This document shows, piece by piece, positions 14,200-28,537 of a DNA stretch of 64,000 bases. Each line of letters opens with the position of its first letter. Within the stretch, counting starts at the first letter, position 1. A program made the position numbers and the translations under genes. This DNA is from Dimorphilus gyrociliatus. Its lineage: Eukaryota; Annelida; Polychaeta; Dinophilidae. A model generated the notes under the pieces. The model was not told where the DNA came from. It did not search any database and was given only the letters and a program-made list of their open reading frames with translations. The stretch covers positions 1,302,001 to 1,366,000 of the forward strand of contig CAJFCJ010000003.1 in the NCBI GenBank assembly GCA_904063045.1, read 5' to 3'.

Positions 14200-14223
14200 C
14201 TTACAAGCAAACTCTTCCTTGGG
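14200..14223 (-). other. Candidate 5' non-coding exon of GPCR 1
   Basis: The minus strand has a good donor (TAAG|GTGAGTG) at 14199-14198. It is preceded either by an acceptor-like ATACCAG, giving an exon of about 24 nt, or by a longer first exon reaching into the GC-richer stretch up to about 14400, which could hold the promoter. Because the GPCR 1 ATG sits immediately after an acceptor-like CTTACAG, an upstream exon is expected, and this is the best candidate between 10.5 and 17.6 kb. The link is inferred; transcript evidence would settle it. Confidence 0.3.
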
Positions 14224-17200
14224 TCTGGTATTTAGAAAAGAACAAGTGGAGAGATGAGAATTCCCTTTTCTTCCCTTCTTCAACTCAACTCCTCATGCGC
14301 TGATTTTTCCGATTGAAGCGTCACCTAGACGTAAATCGTTTTAACCGGTCGAATCTCATTGCGATGGGCTCTTGCGTCTCACCAATTGTCTTTTACAAGA
14401 TTTGCAGATCAAGGTTGGATTTGATTTATTATTCACTTCTGGACAGATAAAGATGTCGTGATAGTTGCCTTAGACAAGGATATTTAGACATATGAATAGA
14501 TACAAATGTAATAATAGATCTCTTTTCCATATCTGTCCTATCGTTTTTTCTCTCTCTTCATCTCTATCTTCCTCTTTACTCATTATAACTAAACTAGTGG
14601 CGCCATCTCCAGATAACAAACTTTTATTCTAGTTTTATCATGGACAATCAATAAGGGATTTTACTCGACTCTCCATCCTATGCCGCCAACTAATTAATCA
14701 ATAACGATAACTTGCTATACGTGAACAATACTCTTTTGAAAAAATACTATAAAAAACAAAATTTAATCAATTCATATTCAATTCATTATAAATCATAAAA
14801 GAAAAAAACAATTGAACAGTTTGTAACCTTTTGCCACAACAGTTCAATCTTAAAATAGTAAAATATTCTCACAAACCAAAAGCATCTTTTTACAATAACT
14901 AGGTAACTTGAATGAACAAAATAAGTACGATTAAATGTATAATTGTAATAGTTTAGGCCTATTTGAAAATATTAATAAACATTTAACAAAAGTTAATAGG
15001 GGAATATTTTACAAATTGTAAAGATGGTAAGGGAATTTTTCATTTTGATAACCTTAAAGGAAAATACTGGAATTAATGATGGTGGAAACTATATAAAATT
15101 CATATTAAAAAGAGCTAAATATAGTCTGGATAATACTATAATATAGATTTAATTGAATATACTAAATTTGAACATTTGAATGGTTTTGCGACTAAATAGA
15201 TTAAAAAAGAAATAACGAAATGATAGGTAGGCTTCATTCGCTATAAATTTACGGCGATTAGCTAGATGGAAAAGTTTGTCAATAGTTTCTTGTCAAGAAA
15301 ACTATAGGAGCAAAGGTCAATAACCTCTTAGAGCGAAACGTCAACTACGTCCAATTGAATAGGTTCTTTTGAAAATGTTCGAATTGATAAAAAAAAGAAA
15401 CTCTCGTAGTTAGATTAAACAGTTTTTTCTCTCTAAACTCAATAAACCACGTATTATCTGTAATTTATAATCAGCCCACGATTCAGGTTTAGTGAAATAT
15501 CTAAAAATAGACAAACAGAGAAGCGTTACAAGATAGTAAAACTTAATAGAATTTGTGAGCTATAAAAGCCTTGACGCTGATTTATGTAATTATTTCGAAA
15601 GTACTCAATATTAATTGAAGATCTTATCTAATAAAGGCAAAATATTTAATTTAATCAATAACTGGAGCATACTTTTGAGAATAAAATCATAATTTAATTA
15701 ACCATTTCTTTATTAAAAGCTGGAATATAATGCACAAGGGAAGAGAAATAGCCGAAATTGCTTAAAACCTGGAAAGAGACGCTTTATAAAAGGATAAAGG
15801 CAAAACTTTACTACAGGACAATCATTAATATATACAAGTATACGAATCTAGAGAGAGAGAGAGGGAGAGAAAGAGAAAGGGGTGGGGTTATTGCATTGCT
15901 GTACATTTCGACCTTCAAAAATTATCTTCCTTCTATTTTCTCTCACAGTTATTTCTTTAATTGTGCAATTAAACTAAAGAGAGATAAGTTTCCTTTTTGC
16001 TACTTTACTAGACTTTACTGGTATTTTTTTTTAAAGCATATGCATTCATCATTTAAAGGTCAACAACTGTAACAAACCACTACTTATAAATCATTAACCT
16101 CTTTTACTACTTGACATAATATTACTTCCAATTTTAAAACTAAAGATTAATAGTTTGATAACAGTGACATCCCTCCATAGCTGATAGGTACAATCTGTCA
16201 ACACCCCAAGCGGATTGCAGAAGAAAGGATAATAGAAAATTTGATCAACTCCACTGGCGCCATCTTCTGAAGTCTAATTCAGTTGGCGAGAAATAACGGT
16301 TTGGAGTTTGTATTAAAAAAAGTGGGGCTCTTTATAAGTGGACACAAAAGGCAAGATCGCTTAAAGGGGGAAGAGAAGTGAAAAAGAGAGAAGCCAGGAA
16401 AATGAGAAAATGAAAAGAAACACCGGTATTATTTAGTTATTGTCCAACCCACCTGCTGATTTCTTTCGTTTTTAAAGCCCATTATGATATGTAGGCCTGT
16501 TATAACTCTTCTTCATATGCAGTATATTTATAACAATAAATTATTATATGGAACATTAACTGAACGCCTTCCTATCTATGTAATAATTTATATCGGTTTT
16601 AAACTGTGCTCTATAGTTTTTCAGACAGACACACGCACACGCACACATACACTCAGAAGTAAACATATGCACATATATATGCATGTATTAAGTATATATA
16701 TACTGTATTTGTGGATACTGTATATAATACTAGAGATGTAATAACTTAATCTTTACTCTTCGTTTATTGAATGTATATTTAGACAGATATATCTCTTTTT
16801 TATTCCTCTATCTTTGGCAGTAGTATACAATATTATATACTTTTATAGACAATGTACTCTCAAAGCTGTATAATCTACATAATTCGTTTAAGCTGTAACA
16901 TATACAGTCGGCTTAATGGGCGGGAACTGCTCCATCATATTATAAACTAGAAAGGTTTTGGTGTAAAGAGGAGAGGCTTACCCCAAATACAAATCTATCC
17001 AGAAGGGGAAGACAATCGGAAGAGGGGAATTTTTTTTTATATTGGTAATCCTTTTAAATTGAAAGACTCCCGGCGATTGAGCATCCTAAATAAATAACGG
17101 TTTAATAGAATATATACTGTAAAATATACTCTCTATATATAGTATGTTTATATAAATATATATGTACATATATATTTATATAAATATATGTGTGTGTATT

Positions 17201-17675
17201 TATGAATAGAAATCAAGCATAGTCTATGATTTAGAAGCCTGGATCGTGCTAAGACGAAAAAAAGGAGAAGGCACAAGGAAAAAATTGATATTGAGAATAT
17301 AGGAGAATTGAGAAAATGGTTTATGCATGACTAAAGAATCATATTCAATTAAAACATAAATTTATACCTTTCTTGTGTGAATGCAAGATTAAATTACAAC
17401 TGCAAAGAAGGCATATCAAGGCGAGTGCAATAAATTTCCTGTATTTATACATATTTTTTTCGCCAATACAGTATCTTATCGCGTCTAAAGACCGTAATTA
17501 ATTTAGCGGTATACTATTTACACTCTCGAGACGGTGGACTTTGCTTTTTATCGAAACGCATATTTAATTCTATTTTGTTCGATGTTCTTTTCTCTTTAAC
17601 TCCTTTTCATTTGTAGATCAATAATTTTCATTTTTCCTCTTCTTTTCCTTCTTCTCCTTCCTCTTCCTTCTTTTA
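14224..17675. other. Intergenic spacer between the GPCR genes
   Basis: This is AT-rich sequence with two strong TGGCGCCATCT elements (14595-14610 and 16251-16268), a (GA)n-rich tract at 15851-15880 and TATACTGTATA-type palindromes (14008-14021, about 16690, about 17112). No coding region is recognised. Confidence 0.55.
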
Positions 17676-20600
17676 TCAACATTGAGCATGTAATTTATCT
17701 CCTTCTTCATCTTCTTCGATTAGACCACCATTCTTCCGTTCTGTTCGCTCTATAGCCACTAAACTCAAGCCTTCTGTTGTCCCGGCGCTTTTATGAGTCA
17801 ACATTCCTCTTGGACGACAGCAGCATATCTTCGTCCAAAATATCTCCCGGAAGTGACGTCGGAATACGAAATATATTAAAAAGTTAACAGAATTGTTCAA
17901 AACCTGTATAAAAGTACAAAAAAAAAGCCGGATTAGAGAAAAGCAGGAAGAAAGGTAGAGAGAAAGAGAGACAGACAGAGACAGACAGACAGCTTAGCAA
18001 TCAAGCCATGTATATTACACGATAACGCTGATAGATGCAATTGAACAAAAAGAAAATTTTCCCTGAAGAAAATAAAATCTTTTTCCAATTGATGTGATTT
18101 AGAGAAAAGAACTTGCTGACCTAGACAAGTGAAGGGAAAAGGAATATAAAATATTTCTATATTAAAAGAACTAAATTAGATGATTTGCCTCACTTATTTT
18201 AAGCTTTTCATCGGGATAATATTGCCTCCAAACAGTTTATTAAATCATGCACTAAAGCAAGTATATTATTACTTGCAAACAGTTTCTAATCGTTAGTATG
18301 CAAACAAACAAATCTATCAAACGTTAAATAAATGACATATATAATTTCATTAGTGTTATTAGCTATCGCAAATGAAAGGACAGAGATAGAGAAGGAAAGG
18401 TAGAAAGAGAGAAAAAGCTGAAAAAGAGGACAAAGGAAAGGAGAGAAAGAGTAAATCAATTTTAAATTGACAGTGAAATGTAGAAGTTACTTATAAACTT
18501 TTCCTCTTAATAATGCAAGTGATCTACTAAAATTCTACCCTGTCTGTAATTCTAACTCTTTCCCAGAACATTTACTTTCCAAGAAATATATTAGTTATAG
18601 TATTAATATTTATTCTAATTTGCATAAATTATTAGCAACAAGGTTTCTGTTAAAAATTTCATTTTGCTTTTTTAACACAGAAAATGTAACAGTTGGACTT
18701 TATTGTTGCTTTCAATACCGCTACTGATGCGCTGTTAATATATGTAATACTAATATATATATACGTATATGTTTATACATATGTATGTATGTATGTTTCT
18801 GTGAGTATGTATTATATTTGGACTTGAATAAACAGCATATATGGAAAAGAAAATAGGTAATCTCTTATATTACAATGGAAAATTGTTACATTTGTTAAGC
18901 AATGTTTCCTTTATCATATTCTATATTAAACTATGGCAGAGTATATTACTATAAATGTAAAGAATCAATAAGACTAATAACTTTTCCTATTCCAAAATAT
19001 TTCTTATAGCAATAATTCATAAATTTTATTTTGTTAATAATCAACTAGAAAACAAATTACCAAATTTATACATAGAATAATACAATAATCAACAATCTTA
19101 TTCCTTCTCTCTAGTTTTGTTTCTTCTTATCTCTCTCTAATATTTAAGGGAATGTAATATTTCCAATATTGTCTCTTGTTAGACGACCAAGTTTAATTTA
19201 GTTTAGTCGCTCTCTATGAAAGGAAAGTTAAGGTCAGTGGAATTGCTAATTACAATACCATTGGGAACTGTCGTTATTAGTACTGTTACATAGCAAGCCC
19301 ATCCCTAAATAGGCAAAAATTTACCGAACAAAAGGACTTAACCTATTAATTGTTTCTTTTTTTTCATTCTACACTTTAAAAAGGCTAAATGAATAGAACA
19401 AATGTTATATCTTTCCCTTGGTTCTCAGTTTTCTCAATTTTTATTCGTTTTCACCATCTCTTTTCTCATCCATTCCTTTCTCTCTATGTGCCTTTTTTAC
19501 AATAGATCTTTTTTTATATTCAGTTTCTTCTAATCTATTTTTATCTATTCTTATTATCAAATCATCCAAAAATTTTATATGAATTGTTTATCTAGGTATA
19601 TAATTTCCGAATCCTCTCTCTCTCTCTCTCTCTGCATTGCCCTTCTATTTTACGTTCTCCTATAACGTAAAATATTTGTTCCTTTTCCATTTATACTTTA
19701 AGGTTAGCACCTTGTTATTTGTAAACTATATAAATAGGCTCATTTATTTTCCATATATTAGAATTGTTTTTATTCCGTTGCCGATTCAATCAGGGAAAAT
19801 ATATATATATATAAAATATAATGCACTGTGCCCTTTAATACATAGCCTGTATTCTTGTTAATATATTCTTTATCAGATTCGTATCAACTAGGAAATATGC
19901 TACGTGTTTTATCATTAAAATAAGAAAATTAGACATCATTAGACGTCACATGATCTTGTGCCTAAGATCAGCTATTACTTGCATAAGCTACGAAGTATAA
20001 ACAGTTATAATCAGCTAATTAGTCCAAGGAATAATAATCTTCTTTTATAAGATATATCCAAAGGAAATTTTCTATTTTAAAAAACAATTGGCAAGGAGAA
20101 AAGGGCATGTAATATTAATTGTATATTTTAATAAATATTAGTTGAAATAGGTGTTAAATAATATAAATATAAGAAAATAATTAACGCTTTAGATCTTAAA
20201 GGAAAAGTATGATAAAAGAAACTTCTATCTAAAGTAATAGGAAATGCCAGGTAACCAGCTACGAAAGAGGTACAGTATGATCATGGAAGAAAATATAAGT
20301 AGATTTATTTCCATCATTTATTCCATTTTCTCCTTCTTCACCTTAAATTTTTTCTAGCTACACTCCGCTTCCTACTGAGGGTTATGCATGGATAGGAGAA
20401 AGAGGTAGTGGAGTAGATATAACTTATGCCTTTATAAATTCTTGTCAAGTAACACATCAGCCAAGGAAATAAAGGGATAATAGACGATTGACAAGAACAT
20501 CCTCAGGAAAAGAGAGAAAAACAACTGCTGTTTATAGTAATAGAAAAAGAAGGGAGAGGAGAAAAGAAACATAATATATTCGACCAGAATATAACCTTTT

Positions 20601-23159
20601 AGCTTATTGCACACACTGTAAATAAAAGGGTAGATTCTGAAGAATTTCCTGGATTTGTCTTCGAGTTTCCGATAACGTGTAGCTACTTATTGCACACGCT
20701 ACTATAGTATTTACAAATTAATGAGAAAATTGTCCAACGAAAGTGCCGTGACAACTAAATACAATATGTGTTATAATTATGACTATTTTATCTACTACAT
20801 TCAAAATAGACTTGTAACTAATAAATACGGTAGAGTTGAAAAACAATGGGTGAAATTAGGCGAAGGCAAAATTCTATGACGGCTCTTTCAACTGCTGAAT
20901 AACTCTATTTAATTTTTGATAACCATTTATCTCATTATCTCATTATTTAGCAAAATAATCAATAAATAATATGTAATGCTCTCTTTAAAAGTTGCAAATT
21001 GACTTCCATAAGCCAATTCGTTTCTTGTTAACTTATTTATGAGAAGTAGAGAAATAATAAAACATATAGTCATGAATATTTAAAGAAAATGATATTCTTT
21101 TTTTTTAAAGGGCACTAATGAAATCATCGGATAGCCTAAATTAAGAGAAAAACACGTATAGCGTCACATATGCAGACTAGAAAAGAGAACTAGTTCATTC
21201 ATTCTTATTCTTTTTTCATTATATTTTGTTTGTGTGTTGTAAAAGGGAAAAAAATTAAAAATAAACATGAAATACATTTCTTTCTTTGTAACGTTTCGAC
21301 TAGATAAAACAGAAAGAAAATTGGAAATAGAAGTGGAAAGGGGAAAAGAAGGGAGAGTTTCGAATATTCATCATTTATTCTTCAATGGATTATCTATTTA
21401 TTATAATGGAAAAGCTGAGTTTTTTGTTTGTTTGTTTGTTTTCATTAAAGCTATCTTCTAAATGCAATGGGTAAAGTATTTAGAATATAGTATTAGGTCT
21501 TTATTTTTATCCGCTATATTTTGCAATATCATGCTTATCCAATTCATCAGCATCATCATCATCATCAGTCCTTTTCTTTCTACCCCTTCTCCCCCCTCTC
21601 TTTTCTTCGTCGCTCTCTTTCAAAAGCCCTCTTCCATGTCTTATTTATGCATGCAAGTCTTTTCCTATCTGTCTTTCTATTCTCTATTTTTTTTATACTA
21701 TAATGGCTCTATGGCGAGCTATATTTCTTTATCTACTTAGTGTCGTGTCCTAATACAATCTCACTTATAAACAAGACAATTTTTTTTCTGAACAACAATA
21801 GATGATAAACATAGCTAATTGAAAATTAATTATAACTTTACCATGAACATGAATAGGTAGAATAAATAAGGAGGCAACTATTGATAGGGGATTGATTATT
21901 TTTCCATTTTCTAAATATAAATACTGCAAACATTGGGCTCTCTATACATATATTTTAATTATCTATATACAATTTACAATATAGTAAGTAAATTATATAC
22001 TGTATACTCTTATACATATAGAGTTTAGGCTAAAGATACATATAGTGTAATTTTATAGAAATTCCTATATTACTGGTTTTATTTTTCTATATAAAAATGT
22101 AATCATAAACTTTATAATTTAATTAATTAGTTTCAGAAAGGCACTAATATAGATTTTAATATCTTAAATTGACTATTTTTTTACCTTGAGTATAGAAAAT
22201 ATTGGAGAAAAAAGAGAAAAAGAAAAGAATAAGGTGAATAAATAAATAAAGAAAAATTAAAGAAAGTAGCTTACCTCTAAAACGTTCACTACGTGAATTA
22301 CGTAGAAAGCTGTCTCGTGACAATGATCATATTTATATTGGGTCACCAATTGTACTATTCTAGCTGGAGCAAGGCATAACATAAAAACCAAAACGATGAT
22401 TATCATAACAAGAGTTATATTGTTCTCATTAGTCTCTTTTCTAGCCCTGCCTATCATCTTCTGTTTCCGTTTCTGTGCCGCTCGATAGGCCAATGTAACG
22501 TTTATATTAACATACGCCAATATTATTAAGGGCAATATAAAAGAGAATAGTTGATAAAATCCATCTGTATATATTACGCGATAGTAATAATTTGCCGTAT
22601 AGTTAGCTGGTGCCCAAGAAGCTGTTCCATTTCCAGTTTCAACTACTTTCAATTCGAAGTATCGAGGTAAATTATAGAGTATGCTGAAGGCAGTAACAAC
22701 AGCAACTTCTCTGTATACCGTAATGGGTGTATTACAATAGCGAGCCCCCAAGTATGGTTTGCAAACCGCCATGTAGCGATTCAAAGCTATAACAACAGTT
22801 AACCAAATTGTTTCTGTTTGCGCCATATAAAGTAGAGGAAATGTAAAAACTCTGGTATATAACCACGCTGGACTATTCCCAGCGCCGCCCAATGCGTATT
22901 CGATATAATAACGAATTGTATACTGCATTATCCATATACATAGGAAGGCGTTATCGGCTAAAGAGATTGTCTGCAGGAGGAATCTTGCTATCGGTGACGT
23001 ATGGTCCTTTGATAGGACGGATATCGATATAGCGTTACCGATAAAACCCAGTATGCAGAAGAATCCAAGTACAGTGTACAGACCCAATCTGAAAATTATG
23101 CAATCATGCGTATGCACTGGATCTACAGTACCATTAAATTGTCCAGTAGAATTGTTCAT
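17676..23159 (-). CDS. FMRFamide-receptor-like GPCR (paralog 2)
   Basis: A class A neuropeptide receptor, 370 aa. Exon 1 is 23159-22275 (295 codons, TM1 to the start of TM7) and exon 2 is 17903-17676 (rest of TM7 and tail). They are separated by a 4371-nt intron with donor GAG|GTAAGC and acceptor ATACAG|GTT, phase 0. The join gives VNVLE-VLNNSVNFLIYFVF, which aligns with TM7 of paralog 1. The start MNNSTGQFNG was chosen because it carries N-glycosylation sites and lies just after a probable UTR acceptor (TATTCCAG at about 23220). The frame stays open upstream, but only through TA-repeat sequence. Motifs are NRY at 127-129, AVCKPY, and NENNITLVMIII at TM6, nearly identical to paralog 1. The tail has a CCC stretch (possible palmitoylation) and an acidic EEDEE run. 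The ligand is unknown. Confidence 0.9.
17943..17993. repeat. GA/ACAG simple-sequence tract
   Basis: A purine-rich tract of AGAGAGAAAG and repeated GACAGA units lies within the long intron of GPCR 2, close to its 3' end. Confidence 0.8.
19611..19635. repeat. (TC)n microsatellite
   Basis: A TC dinucleotide run lies inside the long intron of GPCR 2. Confidence 0.85.
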
Positions 23160-26100
23160 TTTGAATAAAAATGGTTTTTCTATTCTTTTGAAATTTCCCC
23201 TATTAGCCAAATGTTTCACCTGGAATAAATTGGTTTTTTTCATGGTTAATTGATTAATTAGCCAGGTAAACTTTTGTATTATATTATAGGCAATTAATAG
23301 TTCTCTATGCCTGTATATGATAATATTCAGTATACATATGTATGTATGTATATATATATATATATATAAACACAGTACACTAGAACAGAAACTGTAACGC
23401 ACTGATAATTTATGTAATATTTAAAATTCAATATAGTTTTAATAAACTTTTCATCCGTACTCACTGACTCTTTCATCTATCCATTCATTCATTATAAAAC
23501 TCTTATACTTATTTCCAAACCTTTATTTTCTCACAGAAGAAAAGAAGTACTTAATTATCGTTCAATATCAGGAAGCTTCTTTCTCACTTTTTCCTCTTCT
23601 TTACCTTTTTAAGCTCCTGTATATCTCAACTACTTCTACTTAGGAATAATCCGGAAATTTTCTTCTATTATATTTTTTCGAATCAATAGGTTTATTATTG
23701 ATGAAAATAGCGATTAACGTACTTGAGAAATCTTTTATTCCTTAGTTCTACCGATAAGAGGCAAATTAGAGTAACGCTTTTTTTTTATAAACCAAACATC
23801 TAAAGGTAATCTTACTTCTAATTGTCAAACGGGGTATAAAGCAAAATTAAAATGCAATCTATATAAAGAGTTTCTAAAATCATATCTGCTTATAGAGTAG
23901 TGTAATTTCCTACCTTATCTTTTTGTTATGTTCATTCCAAAGTGATTTATAGCGGACACAAGACATATGCGCGTATTCGCATGCATTCCATATCTTTCCT
24001 AGATCAAATATACTTTATTTTATTTCTACTACTATACAAATATACATATATATATACAGAATATTCTTGATATATTCTTTATTTATAATGTGACCTCTAT
24101 TATGATCAGATCTAATATTTTTCAAATAAAATTCACATCTAGTCTAAATAATTAACTTTTATTTAAATTTTATAAGAAAATAAAACAAGCAAAATGAATA
24201 AGTGTCTCTGCCAATCTAAGTATTACTATAATTGAAACTAATAAAGTCGAACAATCTTTTGCAAATGAAAAGAAGAGAAAAAAAAAGGCGATGAGAAGGA
24301 CAAGAGAATAAAACAAATGTTATTTAGATTTTAGACTAAAAAATTCTAAATTAGCTGCATATTATTGATTAGATAAAAGAAAAAGTTATCCCCTTTTTTT
24401 TAACGGTGGATAATGCCATTTTCGGAACAGATAGTCAAGATAATTATAGAGAGACGCTTCCAATTGATTCTTGTCATATTCTAATAAAAATATAGTAATC
24501 ATAATAATAAGCTTTGTACTAGTAACTTGGTATTGCTATTAATATACGTAGGTTTCTATACATAAAATGCGTATTATTCACATCCTGAAAAATTAAATAT
24601 CCTTGTATTAGAGTTCATGATACAATATTTACTTAGTAGTTAACTTAATATATAAATTTGTAAATGTATGCCTTGATATATATTAATGTATATATATATA
24701 TATATATATATATATCTTCGCTTAGTCAATGACTGATTCTTATAGGGCAAAAAAAAAAAGAAAAGACATTTCTTGGAATCGTAAAATACTGTATATACAG
24801 TAATAGAGAATGAAGATTGTATTAATACATAACGAAGATGTTTTTCCTGTATCGCATTAATATCTTTTCTGTTTTTAGTAAAAAAATTTTTCCTCTGTAA
24901 AATAATTTTGTTCATAAACAAAAAGTTAATCTGTTAGAAAACATATTCCACTAATCTTTGTTATTACAATATTTTAAAATGTTAGCCTTTTTGTAATTGA
25001 TACGTAAATATATTGTTATATATTTTCTATTAATGAAAAATAGGTAGTATAACATTTAAAGTATACATAAAAAAAAAAGTAATTTCTAGTAAAGTAGTAG
25101 ACCTTCAATTGATATATTACTATTTGTTAACACTCTTGTCGAGACTTTGCAACATCGTCATTTCATTAAATGCTTTCGCTTTTAGGCCTAAATTGATACA
25201 GAAGGATTAAAAGTTTAATAAAGTTTTAGGATGCTTAAAGTTGAAGAATAAAGAGAAAATACCATTGTTTATCATCTTTATACTGTAACTTTGGCATTTC
25301 TAAAAGCATTGTCGTGGGAACCTTAAAAAATAATTTAAAGTATAGAGAGGAGAGGGAGTGGGGAGCGTCTACCGGCTGCGCATAACTAGCTAGACTTATT
25401 TCTCTTGAGCTTTAACTTCTGATGAAAAGTGTACAGATAAAAAGATAAAGATAGAAAACTCTAGGGAATTCGTTATCTTACAAAATAAAGCAAATTAAAA
25501 TAGTGTCGACATCTAAACCAAGTATCCTTTATTTGATAAAAGAAAGGGTGATGATTTAGGTCTATTTTTACGCTCTGATTGACTTCATACGATCTAATGA
25601 ATTTAGTTGAAATTAATTGTTATTTCTACAAGAAATTTCGAGGGCTGTGACACATAAAAAGGATATTATTACCTTCCTAAGTAGTATAAATAGTCTATAT
25701 ACTTGATATACATATATATATATATATATATACAGTATATCAATATGTATGCATACGTACACTGGATTATTTCATGTGCTGTATATGACATAAATGAACA
25801 TCTGTACATGCGTACTTTTTTCCATTCGAATATACGTTCTAATTTGTACATGTACATTGAATAAAAAACTGTAAAAGAATATTCTAAATATAGTACAGCC
25901 TTTTCTATAAGATAAAGAGTAAATGAATATTGCGGTGGTTGATTGCAATTTTAAGCTTCATTCGAATCATTTGCAAGATGATTGACGTCATTATTCAGAA
26001 GTTTAAAATAGCTCATTTAACGCAAGATCGACCCAGTCACTGATTCCCTCTCATAAGCAACAAGTTAGCACATCGAGGTAATGTATTGTGTACAGACACC

Positions 26101-28537
26101 TCATTAGAAGTTCTAAAGAGATTTTCTGTTGGAGAAATGACTGTGATGGGAATTCAACGTTATTACGTAATATCAATAGGTTTCTCACGTTCGGTAAATT
26201 TTATAGCTTACGAACGCTCTTTATTGAACGGTATTGTGAAATAGTATCGGTTTGGATTAAACGCCATTTCCTTTTTTTTTATATATGACTATGTATATTT
26301 TTTTTCAATATTCCTATTCTATTTCCCCCTTTTCTCTCTCTCTTTCCAAGTGTTCTTTTTTAAAACTTTTTGTTCTTTTTAACCTTCTTTCGTAATGCCT
26401 TTTGTTAAGTTAAAGTCATGCTCTCAAGCCTATAGCGGAAATGGAGAATTTGTTGATGGATGTCTGATTAAGTTTAATTACTGTTTCTATAGCAGCTTGA
26501 TAAATGATTCGTATATGTTATACGGATAGGGTTAGAGAAATTGATGGAGGGGCAAGCGAATTACATAAAACAATAGAGGCGTATCTATCGAACAATTTAA
26601 TGTTTTAGAAGGATAATCCATTAAAAAGAAAAAAAAATAGATATAAAGATATATTACAACAGGTACATGTGTTGTTAATTGCCTGTAAACAGAAAATTGA
26701 TATATAAACTAGATAATTTTACAATTAAAAATAAAATACAAAAAATAAATGCCATAAAAAAAAGGGAAAGAGGAAAGTAGTGTTTCCTTTTGTATCTATC
26801 AATTTTGACATTATAAGGTAAACATATATTGGAAATATTTCTGAGTTTACTTCTCTTTCTTATAAAATTATTGCTGTGGTGAATTTAATTTCATGTCACG
26901 GTACTTTGAAATTCAATTTCGCTTAAAGTAAATACTTTTCCAAGAACAAAATGTATACAATTAGTATCATTACGGGAAAAAAATTTGACCTCTTTCCAAT
27001 TGCTTTACCTTGAAGAGATTGTCCTATTCCTTTAATCACAAAAAAGCATACAGATATTAAAGAGATTTTCGCCAGCTTTTTTTATATGTTTATTACTATT
27101 ATTATAAACTTTATAGTAAATAATTTTTTTCTTTAATCAAAGTATTATCTACCTGGCTAAAAAAAATGTGTTTTTCTAGTTTCTAAGCTGGTAGTACTTA
27201 ATAATGTGGGTATCGTGTCTAGATTAGTTGGCTTTCTCTTTTTTTAGGTAATCTACATGTTGATGTGAAAATGGTAAAAAAATTTTCCGAATAACTTTTC
27301 ATGTTTCAAGATAAATAGAACAAATAAAAATAATGGACAACACCCCAGTTCTAACGTCCTTACCCCTTAAGAATATTAGCTTTAAGTGTATGTATAACAT
27401 AGCCTTTTTACTGTAATACTCGCTTTGTAAGCCTCTTAAACCTTCTAACCATAATTAAAATGCTGATAAAAATCACAAATATAAAAAGAATATAATACAC
27501 GGGCATATGTTTGATTTTTTCTCATTCCTGATGGAGGGAAACACTTAAAACTTGAAATTTACGACCGATAGATGGATAAGTAAACCTCTTTCCGGTTGAG
27601 AAACATTTTTTATGTCATTCCAGAGCGATAAAGAAGTAAACCAGAAAACTTTCTAGTAACATATACCGTAATAAAATATTTTCTATTTACTAGTTTCTTT
27701 GTCCATTTGAAGCATAAACTCAAATATGAAACAATGGTAAAAAAAGATGCTATCTTATCAGAAGCAAAAAGAAAGAGAGAGTGTGTGTGTGTGCGAGAGA
27801 GAGAGAGAGAGTGAGTGAGAGAGTGAGTGAGCGGGTGAGAGAAAAAGAAAGAAAGGAAGAAAATTCTAAAAATAAAAAAAGAATAATTATTTTTACAGCT
27901 TTGACCCAATCAACTGTAACTAGATAGCAGTGTAGCTAAAATGGGAAAAAATATACATGTACTCTAAATAAACAGTTTATCTTATTTACAGTAATTGAAT
28001 ATTTATTACGGCGTTTCCACATGTTATTCTCCGTTTTTCAAAGCTATGCAAATTAAAGTAACTAGTACATTTTTGTATTTAGATGATATGTAATTTAAAC
28101 AGTATTTCAAAAGTGGCCAAAAAAAGTTGAATTTCTTAAAAAACGCTGTAATTTTTTCACCCAATTCCTCCTTCTATTTGTTACAAATCAATTGGATTCC
28201 TTATAAACGTTATCAAAGAATCCGTTCAAGCGATATACAATGAATAAATCGACTTACTTGGCAATCAAAAAATTAAGGGAATAATTTTATCCTTGTTTTT
28301 TTTTTTAACTCTTTTTCATTCTTTCTATCTAACGATGCGTATACATTACGAGTTGTCATCGTCTCTCTTTCACAGTATTCAATCATTTTTTCACTCTCTC
28401 CTCTCTCTCTCTCTCTTTCTCTTTCACTCTCTGAATACGTTTATCATTCCCTTTCACCATTCAAATCATTCTGATATCTAGCGCTATCATTCTAATATTA
28501 AACTCACAAGAAAAAGAAAATATAAGAAATTTCTTAC
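23160..28537. other. Upstream region of GPCR 2, probable 5' UTR intron
   Basis: If the exon proposed at 28538-28575 belongs to GPCR 2, this is its 5' UTR intron apart from about 60 nt of UTR next to the ATG. It contains (TA)n tracts at 23348-23368, 24685-24715 and 25708-25734, and a 16-bp perfect palindrome (TACTGTATATACAGTA) at 24787-24802. No coding region is supported. A 66-codon plus frame at 26088-26288 has no start codon of its own type (it begins at TTG) and no domain. Confidence 0.5.
27776..27845. repeat. (GA)n/(GT)n/GAGT compound repeat
   Basis: Successive runs of GT, GA and GAGT/GAGC units extend for about 70 bp. The opposite-strand reading frame (Thr-His-Ser-Leu repeats) is an artefact of the repeat. 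Confidence 0.9.

Noticed and set aside
23160-23402. In-frame extension of GPCR 2 upstream of MNNST (81 more codons)
   Set aside because: The extension is encoded by TA-repeat sequence ([12 protein letters not shown]) and crosses a likely UTR splice acceptor (TATTCCAG). The glycosylated MNNSTGQFNG start fits the family better.
27009-27029. 21-nt microexon on the minus strand with acceptor TTAAAG and donor CAAG|GTAAAG
   Set aside because: The splice signals are adequate, but no flanking exons or host gene can be shown. In 26 kb of AT-rich DNA such pairs arise by chance.
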